From Bordetella parapertussis (GTDB taxonomy: Bacteria > Pseudomonadota > Gammaproteobacteria > Burkholderiales > Burkholderiaceae_B): a stretch of DNA of 6,163 nucleotides. Of this stretch, positions 1-6,163 are shown in pieces (positions within the stretch are counted from its first letter, which is position 1; every line of letters begins with the position of its first letter). The stretch is from the NCBI GenBank assembly GCA_945868195.1, contig CAMBLP010000120.1, positions 1-6,163 of the forward strand, in the 5' to 3' direction. The notes under the pieces are model-generated. The model ran no database searches. It saw only the letters and a list, made by a program, of their open reading frames with translations, and was not told the origin of the DNA. A program made the position numbers and the translations under genes.

Positions 1-1
1 A

Positions 2-511
2 ATCGCCAAGCTGATGGGTGCTAAAACCGTGATTGGCACGTCGACAACGCCTGAGAGACGCGCGCAACTCACCAAATTTGGCGCTGATTTCGCGATTGAC
101 AATAGTGATCCGCAGTGGCCCCAGCATGCGATCGAAGCGAGTGGTGGAAAAGGAGTCGACTTGATCATCGATCAACTCTCCGGACCATTCGGTACGCAAA
201 ACTTGGAGGCCTGCGCGATCTTGGGCCGAATCGTCAACGTTGGGCGCATGGCGGGACGTTTTGCAGAGTTTGATTTCGATTTACATGCACTTAAGCGCAT
301 CAAATACACCGGCGTGACCTTCCGTACACGTAGTGTGGAAGAGGTCAGAAGTATTACCTCATTGGCATTAGGCGACTTGGGTGCGCATCTTGAGTCGGGA
401 AAATTGTCGCTTCCAATCGACAGCACTTTTGCCTTTGCGGATATCGCGCAGGCTTTTGAGCGGATGCGCACCAACAAACATTTTGGAAAAATTGTCGCGA
501 CACTGGACTAG
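2..511 (+). CDS. MDR-family quinone oxidoreductase / alcohol dehydrogenase-like protein, C-terminal half (5' end outside window)
   Basis: The frame is open from the first bases of the window (I-A-K-L-M-G-A-K) and ends at TAG 509-511, so 169 residues of a longer protein are visible; the ATG at 14 is internal. What is seen is the second half of the Rossmann NAD(P)-binding domain and the C-terminal part of the catalytic domain of a medium-chain dehydrogenase/reductase. Visible marks are a GAKTVIGTSTTPERR strand-helix, FGADFAID, the KGVDLIIDQLSG strand, GRIVNVGRMAG, and a closing FAFADIAQAFERMRTNKHFGKIV segment, which is the usual end of this family. The AEFDFDLHALKRIKYTGVTFRTRS stretch resembles PIG3-type NADPH:quinone oxidoreductases. 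The family reduces quinones or enones with NAD(P)H in the cytoplasm; the substrate here is unknown. The glycine-rich dinucleotide motif and the N-terminal GroES-like domain lie outside the window, so zinc binding cannot be judged. It is followed 4 bp later by the PPOX gene, suggesting one operon. Confidence 0.9.
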   Translation: MAKLMGAKTVIGTSTTPERRAQLTKFGADFAIDNSDPQWPQHAIEASGGKGVDLIIDQLSGPFGTQNLEACAILGRIVNVGRMAGRFAEFDFDLHALKRIKYTGVTFRTRSVEEVRSITSLALGDLGAHLESGKLSLPIDSTFAFADIAQAFERMRTNKHFGKIVATLD

Positions 512-515
512 TGTG

Positions 516-1121
516 ATGAAAATAGAAACGCTCGAACAGCTCAGAACGCTCTATGCGACGCCTAAAGAGCGGGCGGTTAAAAAGCAATTGGCCGCTTTGG
601 ACAGGCATTGCAAGCATTACATCAGTCTGTCTCCGTTTGTGGTGCTGTCGAGCATGGGGGGCGACAAGGTACTTGACGCATCCCCTCGCGGTGGTCCGCC
701 AGGTTTCGTCAAAATCATCGATGACAATACCTTGTTGATTCCGGATTCGCCTGGCAATAACCGTCTCGATACACTGGAAAATATCATTCACACAGGGCGT
801 CTCGGCTTGTTGTTTTTGATCCCGGGAGTGGACGAGACGTTGCGTGTGAATGGCGCAGCTGAATTAAGCGTGGCTCCCGCGGATATCGCGCAGTGCACGA
901 CAGAGGTGCGCGCGCCAAAACTTGTGATTCGCGTCAAGGTGCAACAAGCTTATTTGCATTGTGCAAAAGCGTTTATGCGTTCAAAACTTTGGGATAGCAC
1001 GAGCCAGATTGAGCGAAGTCAATTACCGACAATGGTTGACATGATCAACGAACAGGCTGCGATTGAAGGTGTCTTTGAGACCCACGAAGAAATCATGCGG
1101 CGCTATCGAATCGAATTATAA
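516..1121 (+). CDS. FMN-dependent PPOX-fold protein, MSMEG_1061/DR_2398-type family
   Basis: This is a 201-residue protein with the split-barrel fold of pyridoxamine 5'-phosphate oxidase-like flavoproteins. Diagnostic stretches are SPFVVLSSMGGDKVLDASPR (residues 39-58), PPGFVKIIDDNTLLIPDSPG (61-80), then NNRLDTLENI, GLLFLIPGVDETLRVNG (97-113) and HCAKAFMRSKLW (148-159). These match the PPOX subfamily usually described as MSMEG_1061 or DR_2398 type, about 200 residues long. Members are predicted to bind FMN; their reaction is not established, and true PdxH activity is not implied. The frame is open upstream to an ATG at 381, but that start would overlap the preceding gene by 131 bp. ATG 516 gives the usual family N-terminus (MKIETLEQLRTLYATP). 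GTG 513, one codon upstream, is a possible alternative. No good Shine-Dalgarno is visible, so translation probably depends on coupling to the upstream MDR gene, which ends 4 bp before. Confidence 0.9.
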   Translation: MKIETLEQLRTLYATPKERAVKKQLAALDRHCKHYISLSPFVVLSSMGGDKVLDASPRGGPPGFVKIIDDNTLLIPDSPGNNRLDTLENIIHTGRLGLLFLIPGVDETLRVNGAAELSVAPADIAQCTTEVRAPKLVIRVKVQQAYLHCAKAFMRSKLWDSTSQIERSQLPTMVDMINEQAAIEGVFETHEEIMRRYRIEL

Positions 1122-1154
1122 AAATGATTGTTATCCATCGGATGAGACCAAGAT

Positions 1155-2393
1155 ATGACAGCACCGCTTGCAGGAATCAAGGTTGTTGAAATTAGTGTGG
1201 CGATGGCCGGTCCTTTTTGCGGCATGTTGCTCGGAGACTACGGCGCCGATGTGATCAAAATCGAACGCACCGAAGTAGGCGATGACAGTCGCGCCTGGTC
1301 GCCTTATTTTTACGGTGCGATGGGTTATTACTATGCATCGGCGAATCGAAACAAGCGCGGGATGGCGCTCGATCTAAAAACTGAAGAAGGTGTACGAATT
1401 GCGCGTTCCCTGATCGAAGACGCTGATGTTTTGGTGCATAACTATCGCGTGGGGGCGTTGGAGCGATTGGGTTTGGACTATGAAAGTTTGTCACGGATCA
1501 ATCCACGTTTGATCTATTGTGCGATTAGTGGCTTTGGTGCTACCGGCCCGTTGAGTAAAGAGCCGGCGAATGATTTGTTTATGCAAGCCTATGCAGGTTC
1601 GATGAGCATTACTGGCGATCCCGAGGGTAGTCCGGCGAAAATGGGCATGTCCGTTGCCGATGTGGGAGGCGGTATGTTTGGTGCGATCGGGGTGATGATG
1701 GCGCTTGAAACAAGGCATAGGACAGGTCGTGGACAGAGGGTGGACACCTCGCTGCTCGAGGGGCATATCGCCATGATGGCACAGTTTTTTACGCGCTATT
1801 TCTCAAATGGAGAGGTGCCTGGTCCTAGCGGAAGTGGCGCATTGACAAGTCCAACCTATCGCGCCTACCAGGCAAGCGATCAGTGGATTGTGATTTCTGC
1901 TTTCAATCAGCGCATGTGGAAAGGACTCTGTGCGGCGCTTGAGCAACCAGACTGGTTGAAAGATCCGCGTTTCATCGACCCTCAAATGCGTGCATCGAAT
2001 CGCACGCTATTGATTAAATTGATCAGTGCAGAAATTATTAAGCAGCCTTTGGCTTACTGGGAAAAGCGTTTAAAAGAAAATGATGTACCGTGCTCGCCGG
2101 TCAATACGATTGATAAAGTTGTGGAGCAACCGCAAGTGCTGGCGCGTGACATGGTGCAGGAAATCGAGCTAGAAGGTCTGGGAATGATGTCGATGGCAGG
2201 GCTGCCCATCAAGTTTAGCGATTCGCCAGGGTCAGTGCGTCTGCCTCCTCCGAGATTGGGTCAGCACACGGCAGAAATACTGACTGAAATGGGTTATGCG
2301 CAAGAGCAGATTAACGTCCTGGCTAAGCAGGGCGCGATTGGTCTTGATCCAGGCTGGGTGAAAGTCGAAGCTACTCCGAACTCTCCGGGATAA
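1155..2393 (+). CDS. CaiB/BaiF (class III) CoA-transferase family protein
   Basis: This complete 412-residue protein is of the usual length for class III CoA-transferases (formyl-CoA transferase Frc, CaiB). The N-terminal signature LAGIKVVEISVAMAGP leads into GDYGADVIKIERTEVGDDSR (27-46), followed by NRNKRGMALDL (64-74), AISGFGATGP (123-132) and GQRVDTSLLEG. In MGMSVADVGGG the Asp is residue 169, the same number as the catalytic Asp of Frc and CaiB, which forms a mixed anhydride and then a thioester with CoA. The Frc-type glycine-rich loop is not obvious; GPSGSGALTSPTYRAYQASD occupies the region. The usual C-terminus (PPPRLGQHTAEIL) is followed by about 16 extra residues that run into the convergent tctA gene. 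The start is ATG 1155, with only a weak GGATGAGA upstream. It lies 33 bp after the PPOX gene, probably in the same operon. The enzyme is cytoplasmic; donor and acceptor acids cannot be inferred. Confidence 0.94.
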   Translation: MTAPLAGIKVVEISVAMAGPFCGMLLGDYGADVIKIERTEVGDDSRAWSPYFYGAMGYYYASANRNKRGMALDLKTEEGVRIARSLIEDADVLVHNYRVGALERLGLDYESLSRINPRLIYCAISGFGATGPLSKEPANDLFMQAYAGSMSITGDPEGSPAKMGMSVADVGGGMFGAIGVMMALETRHRTGRGQRVDTSLLEGHIAMMAQFFTRYFSNGEVPGPSGSGALTSPTYRAYQASDQWIVISAFNQRMWKGLCAALEQPDWLKDPRFIDPQMRASNRTLLIKLISAEIIKQPLAYWEKRLKENDVPCSPVNTIDKVVEQPQVLARDMVQEIELEGLGMMSMAGLPIKFSDSPGSVRLPPPRLGQHTAEILTEMGYAQEQINVLAKQGAIGLDPGWVKVEATPNSPG

Positions 2394-2400
2394 GCTTTTT
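2368..2400 (+). terminator. Possible weak rho-independent terminator of the rightward block
   Basis: AAGCT (2368-2372) can pair with AGCTT (2393-2397), with an inner CCG (2376-2378) pairing with CGG (2386-2388); five T follow from 2396 to 2400. The hairpin spans the stop codon of the CoA-transferase gene and lies inside the last codons of tctA on the other strand. The stem is short, interrupted and only partly GC, and part of the T run is used in the stem, so this is a tentative call. No equivalent T run is seen on the opposite strand for tctA. Confidence 0.22.
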
Positions 2401-3897
2401 AACCTTGACGCCGAACATTTTGCCGTAAAGTGAGCGCAGCGGTTCTAGTAGCAAGACGATGATAACCACAGACCAGATCCCGATGGCGATCGGGCTCGTG
2501 TAAAAAACAGATACATCGCCCAGGCTCATAAATAAACCTTCGCGCAAGTGCTTTTCAATCAAGGGCCCGAGTACAACGCCAACGACTAAGGGGGCGAGTT
2601 GAAACTCGAGCTTGCGTAACGCATACCCAATCATCGCGACTGCCCAGAGCATGTAGACATCCACCATGCTATTACGCACGCTATAGCAACCAATTGTGGC
2701 GACCATCAAGATGATGGGCAGAAAAACATGGTTTGGAACTCTAAGCAAACTCACCCACAGACCGATCAAGGGAATATTTAAGACGACGAGCATCGCGTTG
2801 CCGATCAGCATTGAAGCAATCACACCCCAGAATATTTCGGGGTGCGAGGTCATCATCATCGGGCCGGGTTGTACGCCATGTACCATCATTGCAGCCAGCA
2901 TCAGCGCCGTGACAGAGCCAAACGGGACACCAAGCGCAAGCAATGGCACCATGGAGGAGGTGGCGGCAGCGTTATTTGCAGTCTCAGGGCCCGCGACGCC
3001 TTCGATGGCGCCGTCTCCTAATTGTTCTTTGTATTTCGACACCCCTTTTTCTAGTCGATAGGAAGCAAAACTCGCCATCGTCGCTGAGGGTCCGGGTAAG
3101 AGACCAAGCACAAAGCCCAGCGCCGTTCCGCGACCATACGGTCCCCAGGAACGTCGCCACTCCTCTCGCGAGGGAAACATTTCTTTGAGCTTGACGGGAA
3201 TTGGCTTGCCTTGTTTTTGCAACGACTCTACGACCGACATGATTTCAGTCACGCCGTACAGACCGACGACAAGGGCGACAAGCTCAACGCCAAGCGTGAG
3301 GTCTCGAATACCAAAGGTGAAGCGATCTGCACCAGTCACGATTTCCTGACCCACGGTGCTCAGCATGAGTCCAACCGCCATCGGGAAAATGCCAGCGGCT
3401 AAGGTGCCGCCAGAAATACGTGAAAATAATATAAGTCCTCCAGCCGTCAACGCAAAGAACTCGGCCGGACCAAACAGTAAACCAAAATTAGCCAAGGCGG
3501 GTGCGAACAGCATGACGCCAAGAACTGAAAGACCACCTCCTACAAATGAGCCGATCGCGACAATGGTGAGCACCGCACCCGCACGACCTTTTTTAGTGAG
3601 TTTATAGCCATCAATGCAGGTAATGACAGAGGCGGACTCGCCGGGCATGTTGATGAGAATAGCCGTCGTCGAACCGCCATACATCGCCCCGTAATACATG
3701 CCCGCCATCATGATTAAGCCACTGGTAGGATCCAATGCATAAGTTAAAGGCAGGATCATCGCGATACCCGCTGTTGGACCTAGACCTGGCAAAACGCCAA
3801 TTAACGTGCCTGCGAGTGCACCAACGAGTGCGGCTAATAAGTTGTTTAGCGTGAATGCAACGCCGAGACCGTAGAGGAGACCTTCGATCGCTTCCAT
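2371..3897 (-). CDS. tctA: Tripartite tricarboxylate transporter, large permease subunit TctA
   Basis: This 508-residue, very hydrophobic protein has the full length and motifs of the TctA family (about 500 residues, around a dozen membrane segments). The two family repeats are clear: GVLPGLGPTAG (34-44) with MYGGSTTAILINMPGE (72-87) in the first half, and GLLPGPSAT (265-273) with ETANNAAATSSMVPLLALG (305-323) in the second. TctA is the transport subunit of a cation-driven secondary carrier in the inner membrane; with TctB and a periplasmic TctC receptor it imports carboxylates such as citrate. The actual substrate is unknown here. The start ATG at 3897 lies one base after the tctB stop (TGA-G-ATG) and has AGGA six bases upstream. 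It is the last gene of the leftward block; its final 23 bp overlap the end of the convergent CoA-transferase gene. The protein ends in a basic then acidic tail (KVKKLIPESSE). Confidence 0.97.
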   Translation of the reverse strand: MEAIEGLLYGLGVAFTLNNLLAALVGALAGTLIGVLPGLGPTAGIAMILPLTYALDPTSGLIMMAGMYYGAMYGGSTTAILINMPGESASVITCIDGYKLTKKGRAGAVLTIVAIGSFVGGGLSVLGVMLFAPALANFGLLFGPAEFFALTAGGLILFSRISGGTLAAGIFPMAVGLMLSTVGQEIVTGADRFTFGIRDLTLGVELVALVVGLYGVTEIMSVVESLQKQGKPIPVKLKEMFPSREEWRRSWGPYGRGTALGFVLGLLPGPSATMASFASYRLEKGVSKYKEQLGDGAIEGVAGPETANNAAATSSMVPLLALGVPFGSVTALMLAAMMVHGVQPGPMMMTSHPEIFWGVIASMLIGNAMLVVLNIPLIGLWVSLLRVPNHVFLPIILMVATIGCYSVRNSMVDVYMLWAVAMIGYALRKLEFQLAPLVVGVVLGPLIEKHLREGLFMSLGDVSVFYTSPIAIGIWSVVIIVLLLEPLRSLYGKMFGVKVKKLIPESSE

Positions 3898-3898
3898 C

Positions 3899-4381
3899 TC
3901 AGTTCCTGAAAAAGTCGATGAGTACGCCTGCTGGCATGGGTACTTTGATGGTCGTGATGAAAATCAGATGGATCACGGCAGTCATTAAAAAGGCATAAAG
4001 CGCGCAGCGTTTCCAATCAAGATTTGATAGCAGGCGTATCAGCAACATACAAAAAAGAATGCTGCTCAACGAAAAACCCGCCCAGGGAATGGCGAGAAAA
4101 TAAATCAGTAGCAGACCGACCATCTTGAGCAATCGAATACGGTCTGAGCCCTCAGGCAGCTCGAGAGTGGGGCTGTTGTTCCTGTTTTGCCAACCTTCCC
4201 ATAAAGCAGAAACGCTCGCGACGAAAAGGATGCCCGCGACCAGCACGGGAAACACACCCGCGCCAGGCTGATCCATTTCACCCATCGGAAGTTCGAGAGT
4301 CATATGCAGATAACCCGATGACAATAAAACGCCAGCGGTTCCCGCACCGATGTATCCCATACTTCGACTGATGACTTGCAC
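3899..4381 (-). CDS. tctB: Tripartite tricarboxylate transporter, small membrane subunit TctB (GTG start)
   Basis: This 160-residue membrane protein has the size and hydropathy of TctB. Hydrophobic segments lie at about residues 9-27, 43-61, 86-115 (long, possibly two passes) and 127-147, separated by a polar loop (WQNRNNSPTLELPEGSDR). The family's PG-x-G-x-FP element appears as DQPGAGVFPVLVAG (37-50) at the entry of the second segment. TctB is the small subunit that partners TctA in the inner membrane; its exact role is unclear. The open frame extends upstream to an ATG at 4423, but that would overlap the CoA-transferase gene by 32 bp. A perfect AAGGAG (4393-4388) sits six bases before GTG 4381, so GTG is chosen. 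A later ATG (codon 8, 4360) lacks such a site. The gene starts 10 bp after the CoA-transferase stop and ends one base before tctA. No tctC is adjacent. Confidence 0.93.
   Translation of the reverse strand: MQVISRSMGYIGAGTAGVLLSSGYLHMTLELPMGEMDQPGAGVFPVLVAGILFVASVSALWEGWQNRNNSPTLELPEGSDRIRLLKMVGLLLIYFLAIPWAGFSLSSILFCMLLIRLLSNLDWKRCALYAFLMTAVIHLIFITTIKVPMPAGVLIDFFRN
3904..3907 (-). promoter_or_regulatory. Ribosome binding site of tctA
   Basis: AGGA on the minus strand lies six bases before the tctA ATG (3897) and is inside the last codons of tctB. Together with the one-base TGA-G-ATG junction it supports translational coupling of tctB and tctA and fixes the tctA start. Confidence 0.7.
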
Positions 4382-4387
4382 AGTGTG

Positions 4388-4393
4388 CTCCTT
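4388..4393 (-). promoter_or_regulatory. Strong ribosome binding site deciding the GTG start of tctB
   Basis: On the minus strand the sequence reads GTAAGGAGCACACTGTG. The AAGGAG core overlaps the TAA stop (4394-4392) of the upstream CoA-transferase gene and is spaced six bases from GTG 4381. This arrangement suggests that ribosomes ending the CoA-transferase reload directly onto tctB. Confidence 0.82.
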
Positions 4394-5729
4394 ACTTCGT
4401 TCGGTAATTTTGATCGACGGCAATGAGTGTTTTAAGTTTTAGCATCGATTCGGTATCCATCGTTCCAGATAGACCTGGATGGGTTGGAAAGTCCGACACC
4501 ACATTAGAGTCTTTAAGCGCGGAAATTTGTTCAGGGGTTTTCCCGAGAATCTCTCTGAGGATGCTGTCATTGTCCTCTCCAAAACGAGGCCCAGGTTTCT
4601 TAATATGGGCGTCGCGAAAGCGCAGCTTGTAGGGTCGCCCAATAAGCGGGCGTTCACCGATAGGTTCCGGGTGTATAACCGTTTCGTAAAAGTTGCGATG
4701 TTTGAGATGAGGATCGCGCAGTAAGTCCCTGCTGTTTAAGACGGGTGCCGCAGCAATGCCATGAGTCTGCAATTGCTCGAATAGCGCTTGCGGGGTGTGT
4801 GTCAGGCACCAGGCGGCAACGAGTGCGTTGACCGCGCTTCTGTTGTGCTGTCGCGCGGTAGCGGTGCAAAAGCGTGGATCGCTCGCCAGTTCAGGTTGCT
4901 GCATCAAGACCGTCAGTGTCGCCCACTGACCATCTGTTTGAATACTCAGTGCGAGCCATTGATCTGTCCCTTTCGTCTGATAAAGATTGCTTGGCACGTG
5001 TTCGGCATGCTCGTTACCCATCCTGACAGGCTCGGTCCCATCTAACTGCTTTTGCAGTAGCGGTTCGGGCATCAATGCAACGCCGAGTTGATACATGCCA
5101 ACGTCAACCCATTGTCCTTGACCCGTTTTTCGCATGTGTGCGATAGCCGCCCATAGGCCATTGAGCCCGGCCCAGCATGCAATAAAGTCAGGATACGACT
5201 GTCCCACTTTCCAAGGCTTGCCCCCTCGATAGCCCGTGTAAAAGGTAATCCCCATGGTCGCTTCCAAGGTTGTACCTTGGCTGGGGAAGGACGACCAAGG
5301 TCCTGTAGAGCCATAGCCGGTGTTAGACAACATAATGAGGGAGGGTTTAATTTTTTTAAGCTCGTCGTAGTTCAAACCCCATTTGCGCATCACGCGCGGT
5401 GTGAAGTTTTCAAGAACGATATCGCTCTTAGCGACAAGTTCACGAAATATTTCCTGACCCTCTGGTTGACTCAAGTCCATAGCAAGGGAGCGTTTGCCGC
5501 GATTCACGACATAAAAAATGCCGGAACGATTCCAGGGATCTTGAGCTGGATCATTATCCAAATAAGGACCAAAGGCTCTGCCGCGCGTTTGATCGAGTTT
5601 ATGTGGCGCTTCAATTTTGATGACTTCGGCGCCGAGATCGCTCAAGAGGCCGGCCATATATGGCACTGCGAAGACATAGGACAAATCCAGTACACGCATT
5701 CCGTTCAAAGGCAAGGTGGCTTTTGTCAT
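4392..5729 (-). CDS. CaiB/BaiF (class III) CoA-transferase family protein, with C-terminal extension
   Basis: This complete 445-residue class III CoA-transferase shows LNGMRVLDLSYVFAVPYMAG (8-27), DLGAEVIKIEAPHKLDQTRG (31-50), NRGKRSLAMDL (76-86), LSNTGYGSTGP (134-144) and the SYPDF motif (178-182), whose Asp181 is the likely catalytic carboxylate. Two sites differ from the Frc-like pattern: the usual A-G-P near residue 20 is A-V-P, and the GD-x-x-R motif is LDQTR. The canonical C-terminus (GEDNDSILREILGKTPEQIS) ends near residue 409 and is followed by some 36 further residues without a recognised motif. The enzyme should transfer CoA between carboxylic acids in the cytoplasm; substrates are unknown. 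The ATG at 5729 overlaps the stop of the upstream CoA-transferase gene (ATGA, 4 bp) and has GGGAG six bases upstream; the tctB ribosome site overlaps its own stop. The context suggests activation of an acid imported by TctAB. Confidence 0.94.
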   Translation of the reverse strand: MTKATLPLNGMRVLDLSYVFAVPYMAGLLSDLGAEVIKIEAPHKLDQTRGRAFGPYLDNDPAQDPWNRSGIFYVVNRGKRSLAMDLSQPEGQEIFRELVAKSDIVLENFTPRVMRKWGLNYDELKKIKPSLIMLSNTGYGSTGPWSSFPSQGTTLEATMGITFYTGYRGGKPWKVGQSYPDFIACWAGLNGLWAAIAHMRKTGQGQWVDVGMYQLGVALMPEPLLQKQLDGTEPVRMGNEHAEHVPSNLYQTKGTDQWLALSIQTDGQWATLTVLMQQPELASDPRFCTATARQHNRSAVNALVAAWCLTHTPQALFEQLQTHGIAAAPVLNSRDLLRDPHLKHRNFYETVIHPEPIGERPLIGRPYKLRFRDAHIKKPGPRFGEDNDSILREILGKTPEQISALKDSNVVSDFPTHPGLSGTMDTESMLKLKTLIAVDQNYRTK

Positions 5730-6163
5730 GTACGACTCCCAATCAAAGCGAGAATTTCATCGCGATGCTCGTCAAGCATCGGTGAACGTCGACGCACTGA
5801 GGTTGGGGTGAGCGAAAGTTTGGCGAGCTCGGCAGGAAAGCGAAAGTGTGTATCGGTTGCTGGATGTTCTAGCGCGGTGAACGCCTGTCGTTCTTGGAGG
5901 TGTTCACAACTCAATAAGTCTGCTGCACTCTGCACGACACCAAGCAGTAAACGTTTTTGCGCGCCTGCGAGAAAAACTTCTTTGGCTTCTCGATTAGCCA
6001 CACACTCCTCGAGTAACGCCTTGACCTCTGGCACGCGCTTTTCACGCTCGGGAGGGCTGGAGAAACGTTTTTCACGAAACTCTGGTCGATCAAAGAGTTC
6101 CGCGAGCGTCTCGAAAGGCGCTCCGCCTCCTGTCTGAAAAGCAAGATACCCTTTTCGAGTGGG
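5726..6163 (-). CDS. CaiB/BaiF (class III) CoA-transferase family protein, C-terminal part (5' end outside window)
   Basis: The frame is open from the right edge of the window and stops at TGA 5728-5726, giving 145 residues. It begins P-T-R-K-G-Y-L-A-F-Q-T-G-G-G-A-P-F, which corresponds to the 'T-x-D-G-Y/W-x-x-x' strand in the small domain of class III CoA-transferases. It continues with FETLAELFDRPEF, then the helical segment VKALLEECVANREAKEVF, then LLSCEHLQERQAFTALEHP, and finishes RRRSPMLDEHRDEILALIG, the normal family end. The internal GTG at 6034 is therefore not a real start. The catalytic Asp region lies beyond the window, so activity cannot be judged. The gene overlaps the next CoA-transferase by 4 bp (ATGA). 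The two are probably translationally coupled and may form a heteromeric enzyme or act on related acids. Assignment rests on the C-terminal third only. Confidence 0.88.
   Translation of the reverse strand, partial: PTRKGYLAFQTGGGAPFETLAELFDRPEFREKRFSSPPEREKRVPEVKALLEECVANREAKEVFLAGAQKRLLLGVVQSAADLLSCEHLQERQAFTALEHPATDTHFRFPAELAKLSLTPTSVRRRSPMLDEHRDEILALIGSRT
5736..5740 (-). promoter_or_regulatory. Ribosome binding site of the 445-residue CoA-transferase
   Basis: GGGAG on the minus strand lies six bases before ATG 5729, within the last codons of the upstream CoA-transferase gene. It supports that start and, with the ATGA overlap, translational coupling. Confidence 0.6.

Noticed and set aside
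381..515. A 45-codon N-terminal extension of the PPOX gene from ATG 381.
   Set aside because: It would overlap the MDR gene by 131 bp, and its sequence does not resemble the family N-terminus, which begins at ATG 516.
354..791. A 145-codon minus-strand open frame across the MDR/PPOX junction.
   Set aside because: It is antisense to two conserved genes and its translation shows no family features.
1094..1154. A possible internal promoter before the CoA-transferase gene, suggested by TATAAA at 1117-1122 in an AT-rich patch.
   Set aside because: No convincing -35 box lies at the right distance (CATGCG at 1094-1099), and the hexamer overlaps the stop codon of the previous gene in a closely packed block.
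2696..3061. Plus-strand open frames inside tctA (also at 2943-3188 and 3356-3607).
   Set aside because: They are the antisense of a fully conserved membrane protein gene and have no independent support.
5277..6137. A 286-codon open frame on the plus strand.
   Set aside because: It lies wholly antisense to the two well-supported CoA-transferase genes, its translation is rich in Ser, Arg and Cys with no recognisable domain, and no ribosome site supports it. It is a shadow frame.
5911..6144. A 77-codon minus-strand open frame near the right edge.
   Set aside because: It is out of frame with the CoA-transferase that is open across the whole stretch on the same strand, and its Arg/Ser-rich translation has no recognisable domain.

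Overview
This is a gene-dense, ordinary-looking bacterial chromosomal segment, essentially 100% coding, from what is most likely a betaproteobacterium, probably Burkholderiales. The grounds are a tripartite tricarboxylate transporter (TTT/Tct) next to several CaiB/BaiF (class III) CoA-transferases, a combination typical of that order, and moderate GC content judged by eye. The taxonomic call is an inference from gene content; nothing in the window proves it.

Layout. Two operon-like blocks converge near position 2380. The rightward block (1-2393) holds the C-terminal half of a zinc-independent MDR quinone-oxidoreductase-like enzyme (cut by the left edge), a 201-residue FMN-dependent PPOX-fold protein of the MSMEG_1061/DR_2398 type, and a complete 412-residue class III CoA-transferase. 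The leftward block (read from the right edge down to 2371) holds the C-terminal third of a CoA-transferase (cut by the right edge), a complete 445-residue CoA-transferase, TctB and TctA. The two blocks overlap tail to tail by 23 bp. No intergenic stretch exceeds 33 bp, and I see no RNA gene, insertion sequence, CRISPR array or promoter.

How the genes may work together. The leftward block reads as an uptake-and-activation module. TctA and TctB form the membrane part of a secondary carboxylate transporter, and the two CoA-transferases would move CoA from a donor thioester to the imported acid. The two CoA-transferase genes overlap by 4 bp (ATGA), as expected for translationally coupled subunits or paralogues. 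The TctC periplasmic receptor is not present in the window. The rightward block adds a third CoA-transferase and two redox-type enzymes, consistent with a peripheral carboxylic-acid catabolic locus. The substrate cannot be read from the sequence. I found no evidence of a wholly new system. The points most worth checking are the coupled CoA-transferase pair fused into a tctBA operon, the GTG start of tctB, and the overlapping convergent gene ends.
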